Shown: positions 16,565-25,473 of the stretch, one piece after another | How positions within the stretch are numbered: position 1 is the first letter of the stretch | How the letters are laid out: every line of letters begins with the position of its first letter | Origin: Alkalimonas sp. | GTDB lineage: Bacteria; Pseudomonadota; Gammaproteobacteria; Enterobacterales; Alteromonadaceae | Assembly (NCBI RefSeq): GCF_020831925.1 | Contig: NZ_JAFIFQ010000031.1 | Span: forward strand, 1-45,081 | DNA: 45,081 nucleotides | Direction: 5' to 3' | Made by a program: the position numbers and the translations under genes | Notes under the pieces: generated by a model | Database searches by the model: none | Told to the model about the DNA's origin: nothing | Seen by the model: the letters and a program-made list of their open reading frames with translations, nothing else

Positions 16565-17322
16565 GGCATGATCCTTTTAAAATCAAGTTGAACACTGCCA
16601 TCGTGATGAAAAGACCAGTCGCACCATTGCGGTCCCTGTGCGTCAGTCTGCCATTCGGTCGTTTGTTGAAACTGCACCGAAGTTGCCGGGCAACCGACCA
16701 ACTCAATGCCCTGCTGACGATGCCGATAGGCATGATGACAATGCCCATGCGCCAGACCTCGCACCTGAGGATACTGTTGCAACAATTGCCAAAATGGTTC
16801 CGCATCCTGCCAACCGTGGCGATCGATTGAACTGCCAATGGGCCAAGGATGATGGTGGGCAAACAGCCAGCCAGGCTGGTTGTGTTTATCCAGCTGCGCT
16901 GCCAATTCGGCCCGGCGCTCTGCCGGAAAGTAGCCGGCAGGGGTCGGGCCAGTACTATCCAGCAACAGCAGCTGCCAGCCGGCAGCATACAAACATTTAT
17001 GTGGTAAAAACGGCGCTTGCGTCAGTAACTCACTCAGCTGCTGGCTATCGTCATGATTTCCAGGCAACCAAAACACCGGCACCGGTACCTGTTGCATCAA
17101 AGCCTGCAGATGCTGATAGGACGCCAGGCTGTGATCCTGACTTAAATCCCCCGTCAGCAGTAAAGCATCCGGCCATTCACCAGCCAACTGCTGCAACACA
17201 GCAGCAAGTTGTTGATAGGGCTGTACGCCCTGGTACAAAGCATCTGGCTCGGCCAGCAAATGGCAATCTGTTAGTTGTACCAAACGCAGCTGGTCTTGCT
17301 CAGGAAAGTGGTAAGCTAGCAT
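16561..17322 (-). CDS. cpdA: 3',5'-cyclic-AMP phosphodiesterase CpdA
   Basis: A 253-residue calcineurin-like metallophosphoesterase that hydrolyses cAMP to AMP. The metal motifs are present in order: LTDCHL (D-x-H), LLTGDLSQD (GD), LPGNHDD (GNHD), LFAHHHPW (H) and GLAHGHCHH (GHxH). Its role is to lower cAMP and so modulate CRP-dependent carbon control. It lies 13 nt after yqiB and overlaps yqiA by 4 nt. Confidence 0.95.
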   Translation of the reverse strand: MLAYHFPEQDQLRLVQLTDCHLLAEPDALYQGVQPYQQLAAVLQQLAGEWPDALLLTGDLSQDHSLASYQHLQALMQQVPVPVFWLPGNHDDSQQLSELLTQAPFLPHKCLYAAGWQLLLLDSTGPTPAGYFPAERRAELAAQLDKHNQPGWLFAHHHPWPIGSSIDRHGWQDAEPFWQLLQQYPQVRGLAHGHCHHAYRHRQQGIELVGCPATSVQFQQTTEWQTDAQGPQWCDWSFHHDGSVQLDFKRIMP

Positions 17323-17335
17323 CTAACGCTCGTTA

Positions 17336-17797
17336 TCAACTCAGTACCGGTTCAGCCCGAAAGCCTTGTTGCCGGCATAGCCGCAACCAGTCACTGAGCA
17401 AACGGTTCACCTGCCGTTTTTCGTCCGGTTGCAGCATCTCGGTATTGGGGTAATCATACACAGCTTTCAAGCCGCGGCGACCATGGCAGCTTATGACCTC
17501 GGCCAGGCGGGCGTCGTGGTACAAACGCACATCAAAAGCAGGTTGTGGCACCGGCCAATCACTATGCTGCAGCGGCACAATGCGTAATACAGTGGTATAG
17601 GGGCAGACCTCCAGCACTTCGAGCCGGAAATAACTGGTATCGTCCAGCCCTATCAGCTGACGCTCACCCACAGCGTGTTCTGCCGGCAGCAAAGGGCTTA
17701 GCTGGGCGAAATTACGTTCGCACAGACTAAGAAAGTCTGGCAGTTTTGGCCGGTACTTTGGCTTTACTGCCGGCTTTGCTGTCGGCTTTGCAGTCAT
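17336..17797 (-). CDS. yqiB: YqiB family protein (DUF1249)
   Basis: A protein of 153 residues resembling E. coli YqiB: LCERNFAQL near the start, FDVRLYHDARLAEV in the middle, and YDYPN...DEKRQVNRLLSDWLR near the end. The function is unknown. The ATG at 17795-17797 begins a short Lys/Pro/Ala-rich tail (TAKPTAKPAVKPKYRPK) that E. coli YqiB lacks. An in-frame GTG at 17810-17812 would add five residues but is only 1 nt from the AAGGGG that might serve as its ribosome site. Conserved neighbour of nudF and cpdA. Confidence 0.88.
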   Translation of the reverse strand: MTAKPTAKPAVKPKYRPKLPDFLSLCERNFAQLSPLLPAEHAVGERQLIGLDDTSYFRLEVLEVCPYTTVLRIVPLQHSDWPVPQPAFDVRLYHDARLAEVISCHGRRGLKAVYDYPNTEMLQPDEKRQVNRLLSDWLRLCRQQGFRAEPVLS

Positions 17798-17861
17798 AGT
17801 TACTTTGAACACCCCTTGTTGTTAGCTCCAGTCTGCAACACGGCTGCAGACAGTGCGCCGG

Positions 17862-18488
17862 TCAGGCGGGAAACAGCTGGTTATAATGCAGCGCCAACCA
17901 CTGCAATGCAATCACTGTTGCTGCATTATCTATGCGGCCTTCTTCAAGCCATTGCAAGGCCTGTCGCCTTGGGAGCAGGTGCACTCGAATATCTTCATGC
18001 TCGTGCGCTAAACCAAAAATACCTTCGGTTGGCAAAGTGTCCAGTGTAGCAAAGTACAGTTGAATGCGCTCGGTGGTGCCTCCCGGGCTGGACAAATAAC
18101 TAAGCATGGGTGTCAGCTCCGTTATGGTCAGCCCGGCCTCTTCACGGCTTTCCCGTATAGCCACTTCTGTCATGGTTTCGCCGGGCGCCACCATGCCAGC
18201 AATGATTTCCAGCAACCAGGGACTGGGCGACGATGCTAAGGCACCGGCGCGAAACTGCTCGACCAACACCAGCTGATCGCTGGCTGGATGATAGGGCAGC
18301 ACAGCGGCGGCATGACCGCGCTCAAAAATCTCCCGCGGCATCCAGTCGCTCCAGCCACCGCCGAACAATTTATGCCGCAAGGTGTAACGATCAATTTTGA
18401 AAAAACCCTGAAAAACCGTGCTTTGGTCGCGTATCTCTACATCTTTTTCAGAAAAAACAGGATACTCTATGGCCTTGAATTCTGACAT
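17862..18488 (-). CDS. nudF: ADP-ribose pyrophosphatase (NudF)
   Basis: A Nudix hydrolase of 208 residues that splits ADP-ribose into AMP and ribose 5-phosphate. The Nudix box is complete (G-x5-E-x7-RESREEAG), preceded by the LVEQFRAG strand and followed by SPGGTTERI, all typical of NudF/YqiE. The ATG at 18486-18488 (MSEFKAIEYP) is chosen. A GTG at 18498-18500 would add four residues; neither has a clear ribosome site. It is the first gene of the long - strand run and is divergent from tolC, as in E. coli. Confidence 0.95.
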   Translation of the reverse strand: MSEFKAIEYPVFSEKDVEIRDQSTVFQGFFKIDRYTLRHKLFGGGWSDWMPREIFERGHAAAVLPYHPASDQLVLVEQFRAGALASSPSPWLLEIIAGMVAPGETMTEVAIRESREEAGLTITELTPMLSYLSSPGGTTERIQLYFATLDTLPTEGIFGLAHEHEDIRVHLLPRRQALQWLEEGRIDNAATVIALQWLALHYNQLFPA

Positions 18489-18540
18489 CAGCGTACTCAC
18501 ATTCTGTTACATTTGAAGGGATAACTTTACGGTTTACGGT

Positions 18541-18570
18541 TTCACACTCAAACCACAAACAGGTTATCAT
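18541..18570 (+). promoter_or_regulatory. Probable sigma-70 promoter of tolC
   Basis: TTCACA (18541-18546, one mismatch to TTGACA) and TATCAT (18565-18570, one mismatch to TATAAT), 18 bp apart. It ends 34 nt before the tolC ATG and lies in the 116-bp divergent gap between nudF and tolC. Confidence 0.55.
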
Positions 18571-18604
18571 TTACTCAGTTTGATTCACTCAGGATCCCCT
18601 GCTC

Positions 18605-19933
18605 ATGCATAAAAAATTAGTCGCTACCCTGTTGTGCTCGTCGTTTGGCGTCTTCAGTCTGCCAGCCCTAGCTGACAACCTGCAAAGCGTTTATCAATTG
18701 GCCACGCAAAAAGATCCGGTCATTCAGCGTGCTGCCGCCAGCCGTGATGCCGCTGTTGCCCGTATTGATATCAGCAAAGCCAGTTTACTGCCTGACATTG
18801 GCTTTAGCGCCGGTCTAACCCGTGCCGATCAGCGCGACTGGACCTTTGGTGATGACAGAACTACTTTAAGTGCAGGCTTTCGGTTGGATCAAAGTATTTA
18901 TGATCGACGCAACTGGCAAAACCTTGATATTGCCGAAAAACAGGCACTGCAAGCCCAGACCTTCTACAACAGTGCGGCTCAAGCTCTGATCGTACGAGTT
19001 ACCGATGCTTACTTCAATGTATTAAAAGCCAAAGACGATTTAACCTTTATTCAGGCAGAAAAACGCTCGATTGAACGTCAGTTGGAACAAACCAAACAGC
19101 GCTTTGCCGTCGGTTTAACCGCCATTACCGATGTGCATGAAGCCCAGGCCCAGTTTGATAATGCCGTAGCACGTGAAATCGCCACCGAAAACAATCTGGA
19201 AATTGCGCTTGAACAGCTGCGGGAAATCACCGGCCAATACCACAGTCAACTGGCAGGTCTGAATACTGATTTATTCAGCACAGCACCGCTTAACCCTGCC
19301 GAGCCGCAGCAATGGCTGAGCATTGCCGAAGAAAACAATTTCGAGCTGCAAGCCCAGCGTATTGGTCTGGAAATCGCGCGTATTGAAATTGATCGCGCCA
19401 GAGCTGGTCACTTGCCAACGGTGGGTCTTGAAGCCAATATAGGCAGCAGCAAGGCCCGTGGCTACGACTCGAGTTTTATCGAGCGCGGCACTGGTCCCCG
19501 CCAAGATAGCAGTTCAATAGGTATTAATGTCCGGGTCCCCATCTATAGGGGTGGCTCGGTGAACGCTGGTGTGAATGTGGCCCAGGCCAACTTCGTTGAA
19601 ACCAGCGAGCTGGTAGAGCAAACCTATCGCAGCACCGTTCGTCAGGTTCGTAGCTCCTTCAACAATGTGCGAGCATTAACCTCGTCCATCCGGGCGCTGG
19701 AGCAAGCGGTGGTCTCGGCAGAAAGCGCCCTGAAAGCGACCGAAGCCGGTTTTGAAGTCGGTACCCGTACTATTGTCGATGTGCTGGTCAGTACCCGTAA
19801 CCTATTCGATGCTCGTCGTAACCTGTCACGGGCTCGTTACGATTACATCTTATCGGTGCTGGATCTGAAACTGGCGGCGGGTAATCTGACCGAACAGGAT
19901 CTGGCAGATATCAACCGCGCCCTGACCTTATAA
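18605..19933 (+). CDS. tolC: Outer membrane efflux protein TolC
   Basis: A 442-residue outer-membrane channel for tripartite efflux pumps and type I secretion. It has a signal peptide (MHKKLVATLL...ALA-DN), two internal homologous halves of long helices, and family segments such as AEKQALQAQT, VTDAYFNVLKAKDDL, VGLTAITDVHEAQAQ (first half) and EVGTRTIVDVLVSTRN (second half). The length is slightly below mature E. coli TolC plus tail. Ribosome site AGGA lies 10 nt upstream. It is divergent from nudF and followed by a strong terminator, so it is probably monocistronic. Confidence 0.96.
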   Translation: MHKKLVATLLCSSFGVFSLPALADNLQSVYQLATQKDPVIQRAAASRDAAVARIDISKASLLPDIGFSAGLTRADQRDWTFGDDRTTLSAGFRLDQSIYDRRNWQNLDIAEKQALQAQTFYNSAAQALIVRVTDAYFNVLKAKDDLTFIQAEKRSIERQLEQTKQRFAVGLTAITDVHEAQAQFDNAVAREIATENNLEIALEQLREITGQYHSQLAGLNTDLFSTAPLNPAEPQQWLSIAEENNFELQAQRIGLEIARIEIDRARAGHLPTVGLEANIGSSKARGYDSSFIERGTGPRQDSSSIGINVRVPIYRGGSVNAGVNVAQANFVETSELVEQTYRSTVRQVRSSFNNVRALTSSIRALEQAVVSAESALKATEAGFEVGTRTIVDVLVSTRNLFDARRNLSRARYDYILSVLDLKLAAGNLTEQDLADINRALTL

Positions 19934-19955
19934 TCGTTACCCCACTTTATTCGCT

Positions 19956-19989
19956 CAAAGAACGCAGCATCTGCTGCGTTCTTTGTTTT
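19956..19989 (+). terminator. Intrinsic terminator after tolC
   Basis: A 14-bp perfect stem (CAAAGAACGCAGCA / TGCTGCGTTCTTTG) with a 2-nt loop as written (about 4 nt when the tip opens), followed by TTTT. It starts 23 nt after the tolC stop. Confidence 0.9.
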
Positions 19990-20062
19990 CCGGCGCTAAC
20001 CTTTTGTCTGACCATAATTTTCCGCTACAATAGCCCCCTTTCTGGCAAACTGAGGGTTTGGG

Positions 20063-20986
20063 GTGGTTAAAGCGCCGCAATTTCAATGGTCTTTTCTGCA
20101 TCCCCGCTACTGGGGCATTTGGCTGGGTTGCGCCATGCTGTGGCTGATCAGTTGGTTGCCGTATGCCGTGTTGATGAAGCTCGGCGATGGCATCGGCATT
20201 TTGCTGTTAAAGTTGCTGAAATCAAGAGCCAAAGTAGCCAGACGCAATCTGGAACTCTGCTTCCCGGAGAAGACGTCCACTGAACGGGAGCAGTTGCTGC
20301 AGGCCAATTTTAAAGAAAGCGGTCGCGCCCTGTTCGATACCATTATCGGTTGGTGGTGGCCTGCCTGGCGTCTGAAGCGCTTTGGTGTATTAAAAGGCTT
20401 TGAGCACATTCAGGCAGCCCGCGAGGCAGGTAAAGGCGTGCTGTTGCTGGCTTCACATATGCTGCACTTAGAAGCGGGTGGCCGTATCTTTGGCTTTAGC
20501 CTGCCAAGCGTCGGCTTTTACCGGCCGCACAACAACCCCTTGATGGACTGGCTGCAATACCGGGGCCGCATCAAAGCCAACAAATACATGATTGGCAAGC
20601 GGGAAGTCAAAGCCCTGTTGCAGGCGCTGGATGAGGGTGAAGTTTGTTTTTACTTACCGGACCAGGATTATGGCCGTAAAAAAGCCGAATTTGTGCCATT
20701 TTTTGCGGTCAAAGAAACAGCCACGACTACCGGTACCCTGCTGTTTGCCGGCAATGCTAACTGCCAGGTGATCCCGGTCTATACTCGTCGATTACCTGAC
20801 AACCAGGGATACGAGATAGAGTGCTTGCCTGCATTTGATAATTTCCCTTCAGGGGATGACGCTGCCGATGTGCGTAGAATCAACGCTTGGGTTGAGCAAG
20901 CCGTACTGCGCGCGCCAGAGCAATACATGTGGTTGCACCGACGCTTTAAAACCCGTCCCAATCCGGACGATCCGGGGTTATACTAA
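20063..20986 (+). CDS. lpxL: Lipid A biosynthesis lauroyltransferase LpxL (HtrB)
   Basis: A 307-residue inner-membrane acyltransferase that adds a secondary acyl chain to Kdo2-lipid IVA. It aligns along its length with E. coli LpxL (306 aa): FLHPRYWGIWLG near the start, RRNLELCFPE, the catalytic HX4E motif (H-MLHL-E in LLASHMLHLEAG), YRPHNNPL, YLPDQDYG and the C-terminal EQYMWLHRRFKTRP. The start is GTG at 20063 with GAGG 7 nt upstream; no ATG fits the family N-terminus. It may be co-transcribed with the small membrane protein that follows after 40 nt. Confidence 0.95.
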   Translation: MVKAPQFQWSFLHPRYWGIWLGCAMLWLISWLPYAVLMKLGDGIGILLLKLLKSRAKVARRNLELCFPEKTSTEREQLLQANFKESGRALFDTIIGWWWPAWRLKRFGVLKGFEHIQAAREAGKGVLLLASHMLHLEAGGRIFGFSLPSVGFYRPHNNPLMDWLQYRGRIKANKYMIGKREVKALLQALDEGEVCFYLPDQDYGRKKAEFVPFFAVKETATTTGTLLFAGNANCQVIPVYTRRLPDNQGYEIECLPAFDNFPSGDDAADVRRINAWVEQAVLRAPEQYMWLHRRFKTRPNPDDPGLY

Positions 20987-21026
20987 TGACCAAAGCAGCA
21001 GCTGGCATCGATATGGGGTAAGTACA

Positions 21027-21599
21027 ATGTGGTTCTGGATCCGAAGTCTGATTATCACAGTGCTGTTATCCGGCCTGGTGTACTTATTGCTGTTTCGGCC
21101 CGACTTTTTTAACCTGGAGCGGGAACAAAGCAATCGCGCTGCCGAGGGGCTGAGCAGCTTTTACGAACGCATCCGCGGTACCATCGCCGATATCCAACTT
21201 AGTGACTTTGTCATCAGCCTGCCCGATACCAGCCACCGCTTAACGCAGCAACTGGAGCAGCGGGCACGGCAAGTCTCACCTTTGGCTGAAAACTGGCAAG
21301 GCCGTGAAACCGACCGCCGATTTCGCGAAGGCGATACCGTCAAAACCAAACTGGAAGAATACGCCCAGGCCGAAGGCCTGGAACTTTACTGGACGCTGCC
21401 GCGGGATTATGTGGTGAAGCAATACTTTCAGACCAATGGCAGCATGACGGCGGCCATCAGCGAAGTAGCGGCGGCTATTGAACCCGACTTCCCCAGCCCT
21501 ATCCTTAGTTATATTTGCCATAAAGAACGTGCGCTGGTGATTACCGATCAACCCAACCCTTATGTGCAGCAAAACTGCCAGCGTTTAAGCCGGCGCTAG
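21027..21599 (+). CDS. Small membrane-anchored protein with TcpQ-like C-terminal domain
   Basis: A 190-residue protein with one N-terminal membrane helix (about 5-25, IRSLIITVLLSGLVYLLLF) and a C-terminal domain with the pattern of the toxin-coregulated pilus Q / PilL-like fold (KLEEYAQAEGLELYWTLPRD, then SMTAAISEVAAAI and a closing VITDQPN strand). In pilus and secretion systems this domain binds outer-membrane secretin-type partners, but no pilus gene is nearby, so the role here is unknown. The start at 21027 has GGGG 8 nt upstream; the frame is open further but then overlaps lpxL and loses the membrane start. Its TAG overlaps the TAG of the opposing glnE. Confidence 0.7.
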   Translation: MWFWIRSLIITVLLSGLVYLLLFRPDFFNLEREQSNRAAEGLSSFYERIRGTIADIQLSDFVISLPDTSHRLTQQLEQRARQVSPLAENWQGRETDRRFREGDTVKTKLEEYAQAEGLELYWTLPRDYVVKQYFQTNGSMTAAISEVAAAIEPDFPSPILSYICHKERALVITDQPNPYVQQNCQRLSRR

Positions 21600-24391
21600 C
21601 CCTTAAACAACCTTTGCCAAACTGCCTGCACTGCGGCCTTGGCATCCGCCAGCCCGGATAGCTCCGGGGGCAACACCGGCTGTAGCGTTAGGCGATGCTG
21701 CACTGCCCGCATCAACTGATAAGCCTGTTGCAGCCCCTCTACCTCGGCTGCAGATATAAGCCCGGCCTCACCGGCAGCCTGCAGAATACGAATATTGTCG
21801 CTGTACTGATAAAGGCCAGCATGGTTGCTGGCATGCGCCAGTACCAGATACTGGCTAATGAACTCCAAATCAATCAAGCCACCATTGGCATGCTTAAGCT
21901 GCTCATTGTCACTGCCGTGGTGCTGGCGCAACTTGTCGCGCATGCCAAGTACATCCTGTTGCAAGCTGGCAATGACACGTTCTTTGCTTAAAATCTCAGC
22001 CCGGATCTGTGAAAACTGCGCGGCAATCACAGCATCGCCATACACCAGACGCGCTCGCACCAGCGCCTGATGCTCCCAGGTCCAGGCTTCCGTTGCCAAA
22101 TAGTCGCGGTAGGTATGCAGATGAATGGCCAATAGTCCGGAATTGCCGGATGGGCGTAAGCGGGTATCCACCTCGTACAACACACCACTGGCGGTGCGGG
22201 TGGTGCATAAATGCAGAATACGCTGCACCAGTTTCAAATAAAACTGCCGGGAGTCGATGGCTTTATCGCCCGAGGTTGGTGACAGGCTATCGCAATTGTG
22301 CACAAACACCAGATCCAGATCGGAGCCATAGCCCAGTTCCAGCCCACCCATCTTACCATAGGCCAGCACTGCAAAGCCTTTGTCACTGCCCATGGCTAAA
22401 CCTGCCGGATAGCCATAACGAGCCACCATTTGCTGCCAGGCAAGCTCCACCACCTGCTCCATCATGGCCTCAGCGAGCCAGGTCAGATGATCACTAACCT
22501 GCATAAGCGGCAAAGCCCCACTGATATCGGCCGCCGCAATCCGCAGCTGCTGGGCCTGTTTGTGCTGACGCAGGCTTTCCATCAACAGCTCCAGATCCTC
22601 TTCAGGTACACGCAGCAACCGCTGGCGTACTCTGTCCTGGTAATCCGCTTTGGTTTGCACCTGATACAGCTGCGCCGGGTCAATCAATTCGTCCAACAAA
22701 ATAGGGTAACGTGCCAGTTGCTCCGTTAGCCACTGACTCTGACTACAGAGGGTCACCAGTTGCTGCAGGGCAGACGGGTTTTCAAACAACAGCTCCAGAT
22801 AAGCAGTACGGGTCATCACACTGCGAAAAACCAGCAAGATCCGCTCCAGCACCGAGACACCGACCTGGTTGGAGGCCAGCAAATGCAGCACTTGAGGAAT
22901 AAGGCGGGCTAAATAATCGCGGCCTCTGGGCCCCACAGCACGGCGCTGAGACTCCTGACGAAAATCCAGTACCTGAGCCACCAGCTTGCCAGCCTGTTCG
23001 GCGTTCAGCCAATCTACCTGCTCAGCCAACTCTTCAGCACTTTGTGCACTGTCCCACAGCAGCCTGCCGACCAATAATTCATCCGGCTCGGCCGCCTCTT
23101 CCGGTTCAATCACCTGCAAAAACTCCTGGTGAATACGGAGCATGGCATCGGTAATTTGTTGCTGCAGCTCGCTCCAGTTGCTGAGCTGCAGCATCGCCAG
23201 CAGACAAGCTTGTTGCTCCGTCTGGTCTGGCAAAGTCTGAGTCTGTTGGTCGTCCATGCCCTGCAGTAGCTGTTCAACCCGACGTAAAAACAGATAATCG
23301 TTGGTCAGTTGCTGCTGCTGGGCTGCATCCAGCAACCCATGTGTCGTCAGTTGCGGTAACGCCTGCAGAATAGAAGGTGTTTGCAATTGTGGGATGCGGC
23401 CACCGCGGATCAGCTGCAGCGTTTGCACGATAAACTCCACTTCACGGATACCACCAGCGCCCAGCTTGATGTTGTCGCTGCGATTACGACGGCGGTTTTC
23501 CTGCTCTATCAGTTGTTTCATGCGGCGCAGCGACTCGATGGCCGAAAAATCAATGTAACGCCGGTAAACAAAAGGCCTCAGCAATTGCTTGAGTTCAGCA
23601 CTGTACTGACCATCCGGGTTCATCACCCTGGCTTTGAGCATGGCGTAACGCTCCCAGTCCCGCCCCTGCTCCTGATAATAATCTTCCATAGCGGCAAAAC
23701 TCAGCACCAAAGGCCCGCTGTCACCAAAAGGCCGCAAACGCATATCGACCCGGTAAGCAAAACCATCGGCAGTGACCTGATGCAAAGCGGCGATCAACCT
23801 CTGGCCAAGCCGTAAAAAGAACTGATGATGTTCAGTACTGCGCCGCCCGCCCTGGGTTTCACCATTGTTCGGGTAGGTAAAAATCAGATCGATATCGGAA
23901 GAGAAATTCAGCTCACCACCGCCTAGCTTGCCCATGCCCAAAATTAACAGTGGCATTGGCTGACCACTGTCGGTCAAAGGTGTGCCCCACTGAGGGGTTA
24001 ATTGCTGGTAGGTCCAATGGTAGGCACTGTTGATGCAGCGCTCAGCCAGTGCCGACACTTCCTGCAAAGCCTGAGCAATAGCTTTTAACTGCAGCAAATC
24101 AGCCGCCAGCAGCTGCGCGAGGCTGCGATGGCGAAACAGACGAATGGCTTTAAATACGCTGGCTTCATCCTGCTCAACCAAGCTTGTCAGCGGATCGGTC
24201 AAATCCAATGGTGCTGCCAGTACCTGATCGTCCAATAGCAGTTGCATCAGCTCAGGTTGCTGCTGCAAGCAGCGAGTTAAAAAAGGGCTACAACGGCACA
24301 ACCAGCCTAAGCGTTGTTGCTGTGGTTCAGTCAGCTCGGTAAAACCGGGCAGGTGCTGGCAGAGCGCCAGCGCTTTATTGAATGCATTCAT
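21596..24391 (-). CDS. glnE: Bifunctional glutamine synthetase adenylyltransferase / adenylyl-removing enzyme
   Basis: A 931-residue regulator of nitrogen assimilation that adds AMP to, or removes it from, glutamine synthetase in response to PII and glutamine. Two nucleotidyltransferase domains are visible: the N-terminal adenylyl-removing one (LGGGELNFSSDIDLIFTY) and the C-terminal adenylyl transferase (LELGYGSDLDLVFVHN), each with its GSD/SSD-x-D metal motif and each followed by an RLRP(F/S)G segment. Length fits E. coli GlnE (946 aa). It starts 8 nt after the CYTH gene, and their order matches E. coli ygiF-glnE. The 3' end overlaps the convergent TcpQ-like gene by 4 nt. Confidence 0.97.
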   Translation of the reverse strand: MNAFNKALALCQHLPGFTELTEPQQQRLGWLCRCSPFLTRCLQQQPELMQLLLDDQVLAAPLDLTDPLTSLVEQDEASVFKAIRLFRHRSLAQLLAADLLQLKAIAQALQEVSALAERCINSAYHWTYQQLTPQWGTPLTDSGQPMPLLILGMGKLGGGELNFSSDIDLIFTYPNNGETQGGRRSTEHHQFFLRLGQRLIAALHQVTADGFAYRVDMRLRPFGDSGPLVLSFAAMEDYYQEQGRDWERYAMLKARVMNPDGQYSAELKQLLRPFVYRRYIDFSAIESLRRMKQLIEQENRRRNRSDNIKLGAGGIREVEFIVQTLQLIRGGRIPQLQTPSILQALPQLTTHGLLDAAQQQQLTNDYLFLRRVEQLLQGMDDQQTQTLPDQTEQQACLLAMLQLSNWSELQQQITDAMLRIHQEFLQVIEPEEAAEPDELLVGRLLWDSAQSAEELAEQVDWLNAEQAGKLVAQVLDFRQESQRRAVGPRGRDYLARLIPQVLHLLASNQVGVSVLERILLVFRSVMTRTAYLELLFENPSALQQLVTLCSQSQWLTEQLARYPILLDELIDPAQLYQVQTKADYQDRVRQRLLRVPEEDLELLMESLRQHKQAQQLRIAAADISGALPLMQVSDHLTWLAEAMMEQVVELAWQQMVARYGYPAGLAMGSDKGFAVLAYGKMGGLELGYGSDLDLVFVHNCDSLSPTSGDKAIDSRQFYLKLVQRILHLCTTRTASGVLYEVDTRLRPSGNSGLLAIHLHTYRDYLATEAWTWEHQALVRARLVYGDAVIAAQFSQIRAEILSKERVIASLQQDVLGMRDKLRQHHGSDNEQLKHANGGLIDLEFISQYLVLAHASNHAGLYQYSDNIRILQAAGEAGLISAAEVEGLQQAYQLMRAVQHRLTLQPVLPPELSGLADAKAAVQAVWQRLFKG

Positions 24392-24399
24392 TTGGGGTG

Positions 24400-25326
24400 T
24401 TACTGCTCAGCTATCAGAAAGAACTCCGACAACGCCAGCAGCAGCAAATTGTAGTCGGAGCCATAAAATAGTTGCTGGTCAGCTTTGCTTTGCGCTGCTT
24501 TGGCTGAGAGCTGGGTACAGATCGGCTGCCAGCGCTGCAAAGCGGGCTGTGTTTTCAGCCACTGTGCAATCCGGTTCAGCGCCAGCGAAACCGTCAGCAT
24601 CGCATCCGGACTATGCTCCTGCATATAGCAGGCTTCATTGTGTTGCAGCAGCCGCAGCAACAATACCGGGCTTGCCTCAGATGGCAGCGCTTTGACCTGC
24701 AAAGGTTTGGAGCCGGTTAAACGATAGCCCCGCTCGGCTTTGGATTGCACGCCCAATCGTAATGGCAAGGCCGCCACCAATTGCCGGGCCAACACAAAGA
24801 CCTGGCTGACATCCCCGGATTTCAGTTCAAGCTCCAGCTCAGAAATTGGTTGCTGGCTATCGGCAGTGACTATCTTACCTTCATCCTGCACCAGCTCAAT
24901 TTGCGTATTCTGTGCCAGCGTTAATAACCAAGGCTGACGGCAAAAATCAGTGCGAAACAATTCGGTCAACTGTTGCTGCAAAGCCTGAACATCGGTGTGC
25001 TCCGGCCAAATGGTAGCAGGAAAAGCAGCCAACTGAGGTACGAGCTGGCTGGCCTTCACGTTGTATTCCTGGCGGGCATGCAAGGCACCGTGCTGCTTCC
25101 CCGCCAATTTAATGGTGTGCTCTATATCATCGTCTTGCTGGCGGCTACGCAAACCCATACCATGCTGCTGGAACCAGTGCTCTGGCGTATCATAGTAGCC
25201 ATTGCGCAGATGCAATGCCTTACCGGCTTGCAGCTGCTGCACCATGGGTTTTAACAGGATTTCCAACTCGGTAGCAGGCACCGATTGCAGCAAAAACTTC
25301 AACTCAATTTCCATCGCCATGGTCAT
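24400..25326 (-). CDS. CYTH domain protein (inorganic triphosphatase-like, CHAD domain missing)
   Basis: A 308-residue protein with an N-terminal CYTH tunnel enzyme domain (about 1-205): the ExExK motif EIELKF, YYDTPEHWFQQHGMGLRSR, the HTIKLAGK strand and the late ELELELKSG strand. This is the catalytic domain of YgiF, which hydrolyses tripolyphosphate. E. coli YgiF (433 aa) goes on into a CHAD domain; here the remaining 100 residues are a short helical tail with no clear CHAD motif. No room or second frame exists for a lost CHAD, since glnE begins 8 nt later. Met codons at 25326, 25320 and 25314 are all possible starts. Confidence 0.85.
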   Translation of the reverse strand: MTMAMEIELKFLLQSVPATELEILLKPMVQQLQAGKALHLRNGYYDTPEHWFQQHGMGLRSRQQDDDIEHTIKLAGKQHGALHARQEYNVKASQLVPQLAAFPATIWPEHTDVQALQQQLTELFRTDFCRQPWLLTLAQNTQIELVQDEGKIVTADSQQPISELELELKSGDVSQVFVLARQLVAALPLRLGVQSKAERGYRLTGSKPLQVKALPSEASPVLLLRLLQHNEACYMQEHSPDAMLTVSLALNRIAQWLKTQPALQRWQPICTQLSAKAAQSKADQQLFYGSDYNLLLLALSEFFLIAEQ

Positions 25327-25473
25327 TTTCCGCCAGCTCTGTTTCTGTTACCTTAAAATAACTGAGCAAGGCCAACAAGACTTTTCCTGCCAGACTTGTC
25401 AATTCGATCACAACTCCCTATCATCCTGATACGAACTCAGTAGAACCAAATGATTACCGTCACGGGATGGCCC

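Noticed and set aside
17750-17797. Lys/Pro/Ala repeats at the start of yqiB as a functional tail
   Set aside because: Too short to judge, and the start codon itself is uncertain.
20835-21026. Long upstream extension of the TcpQ-like gene
   Set aside because: It overlaps lpxL in another frame and would bury the membrane helix that starts at 21027 behind a good ribosome site.
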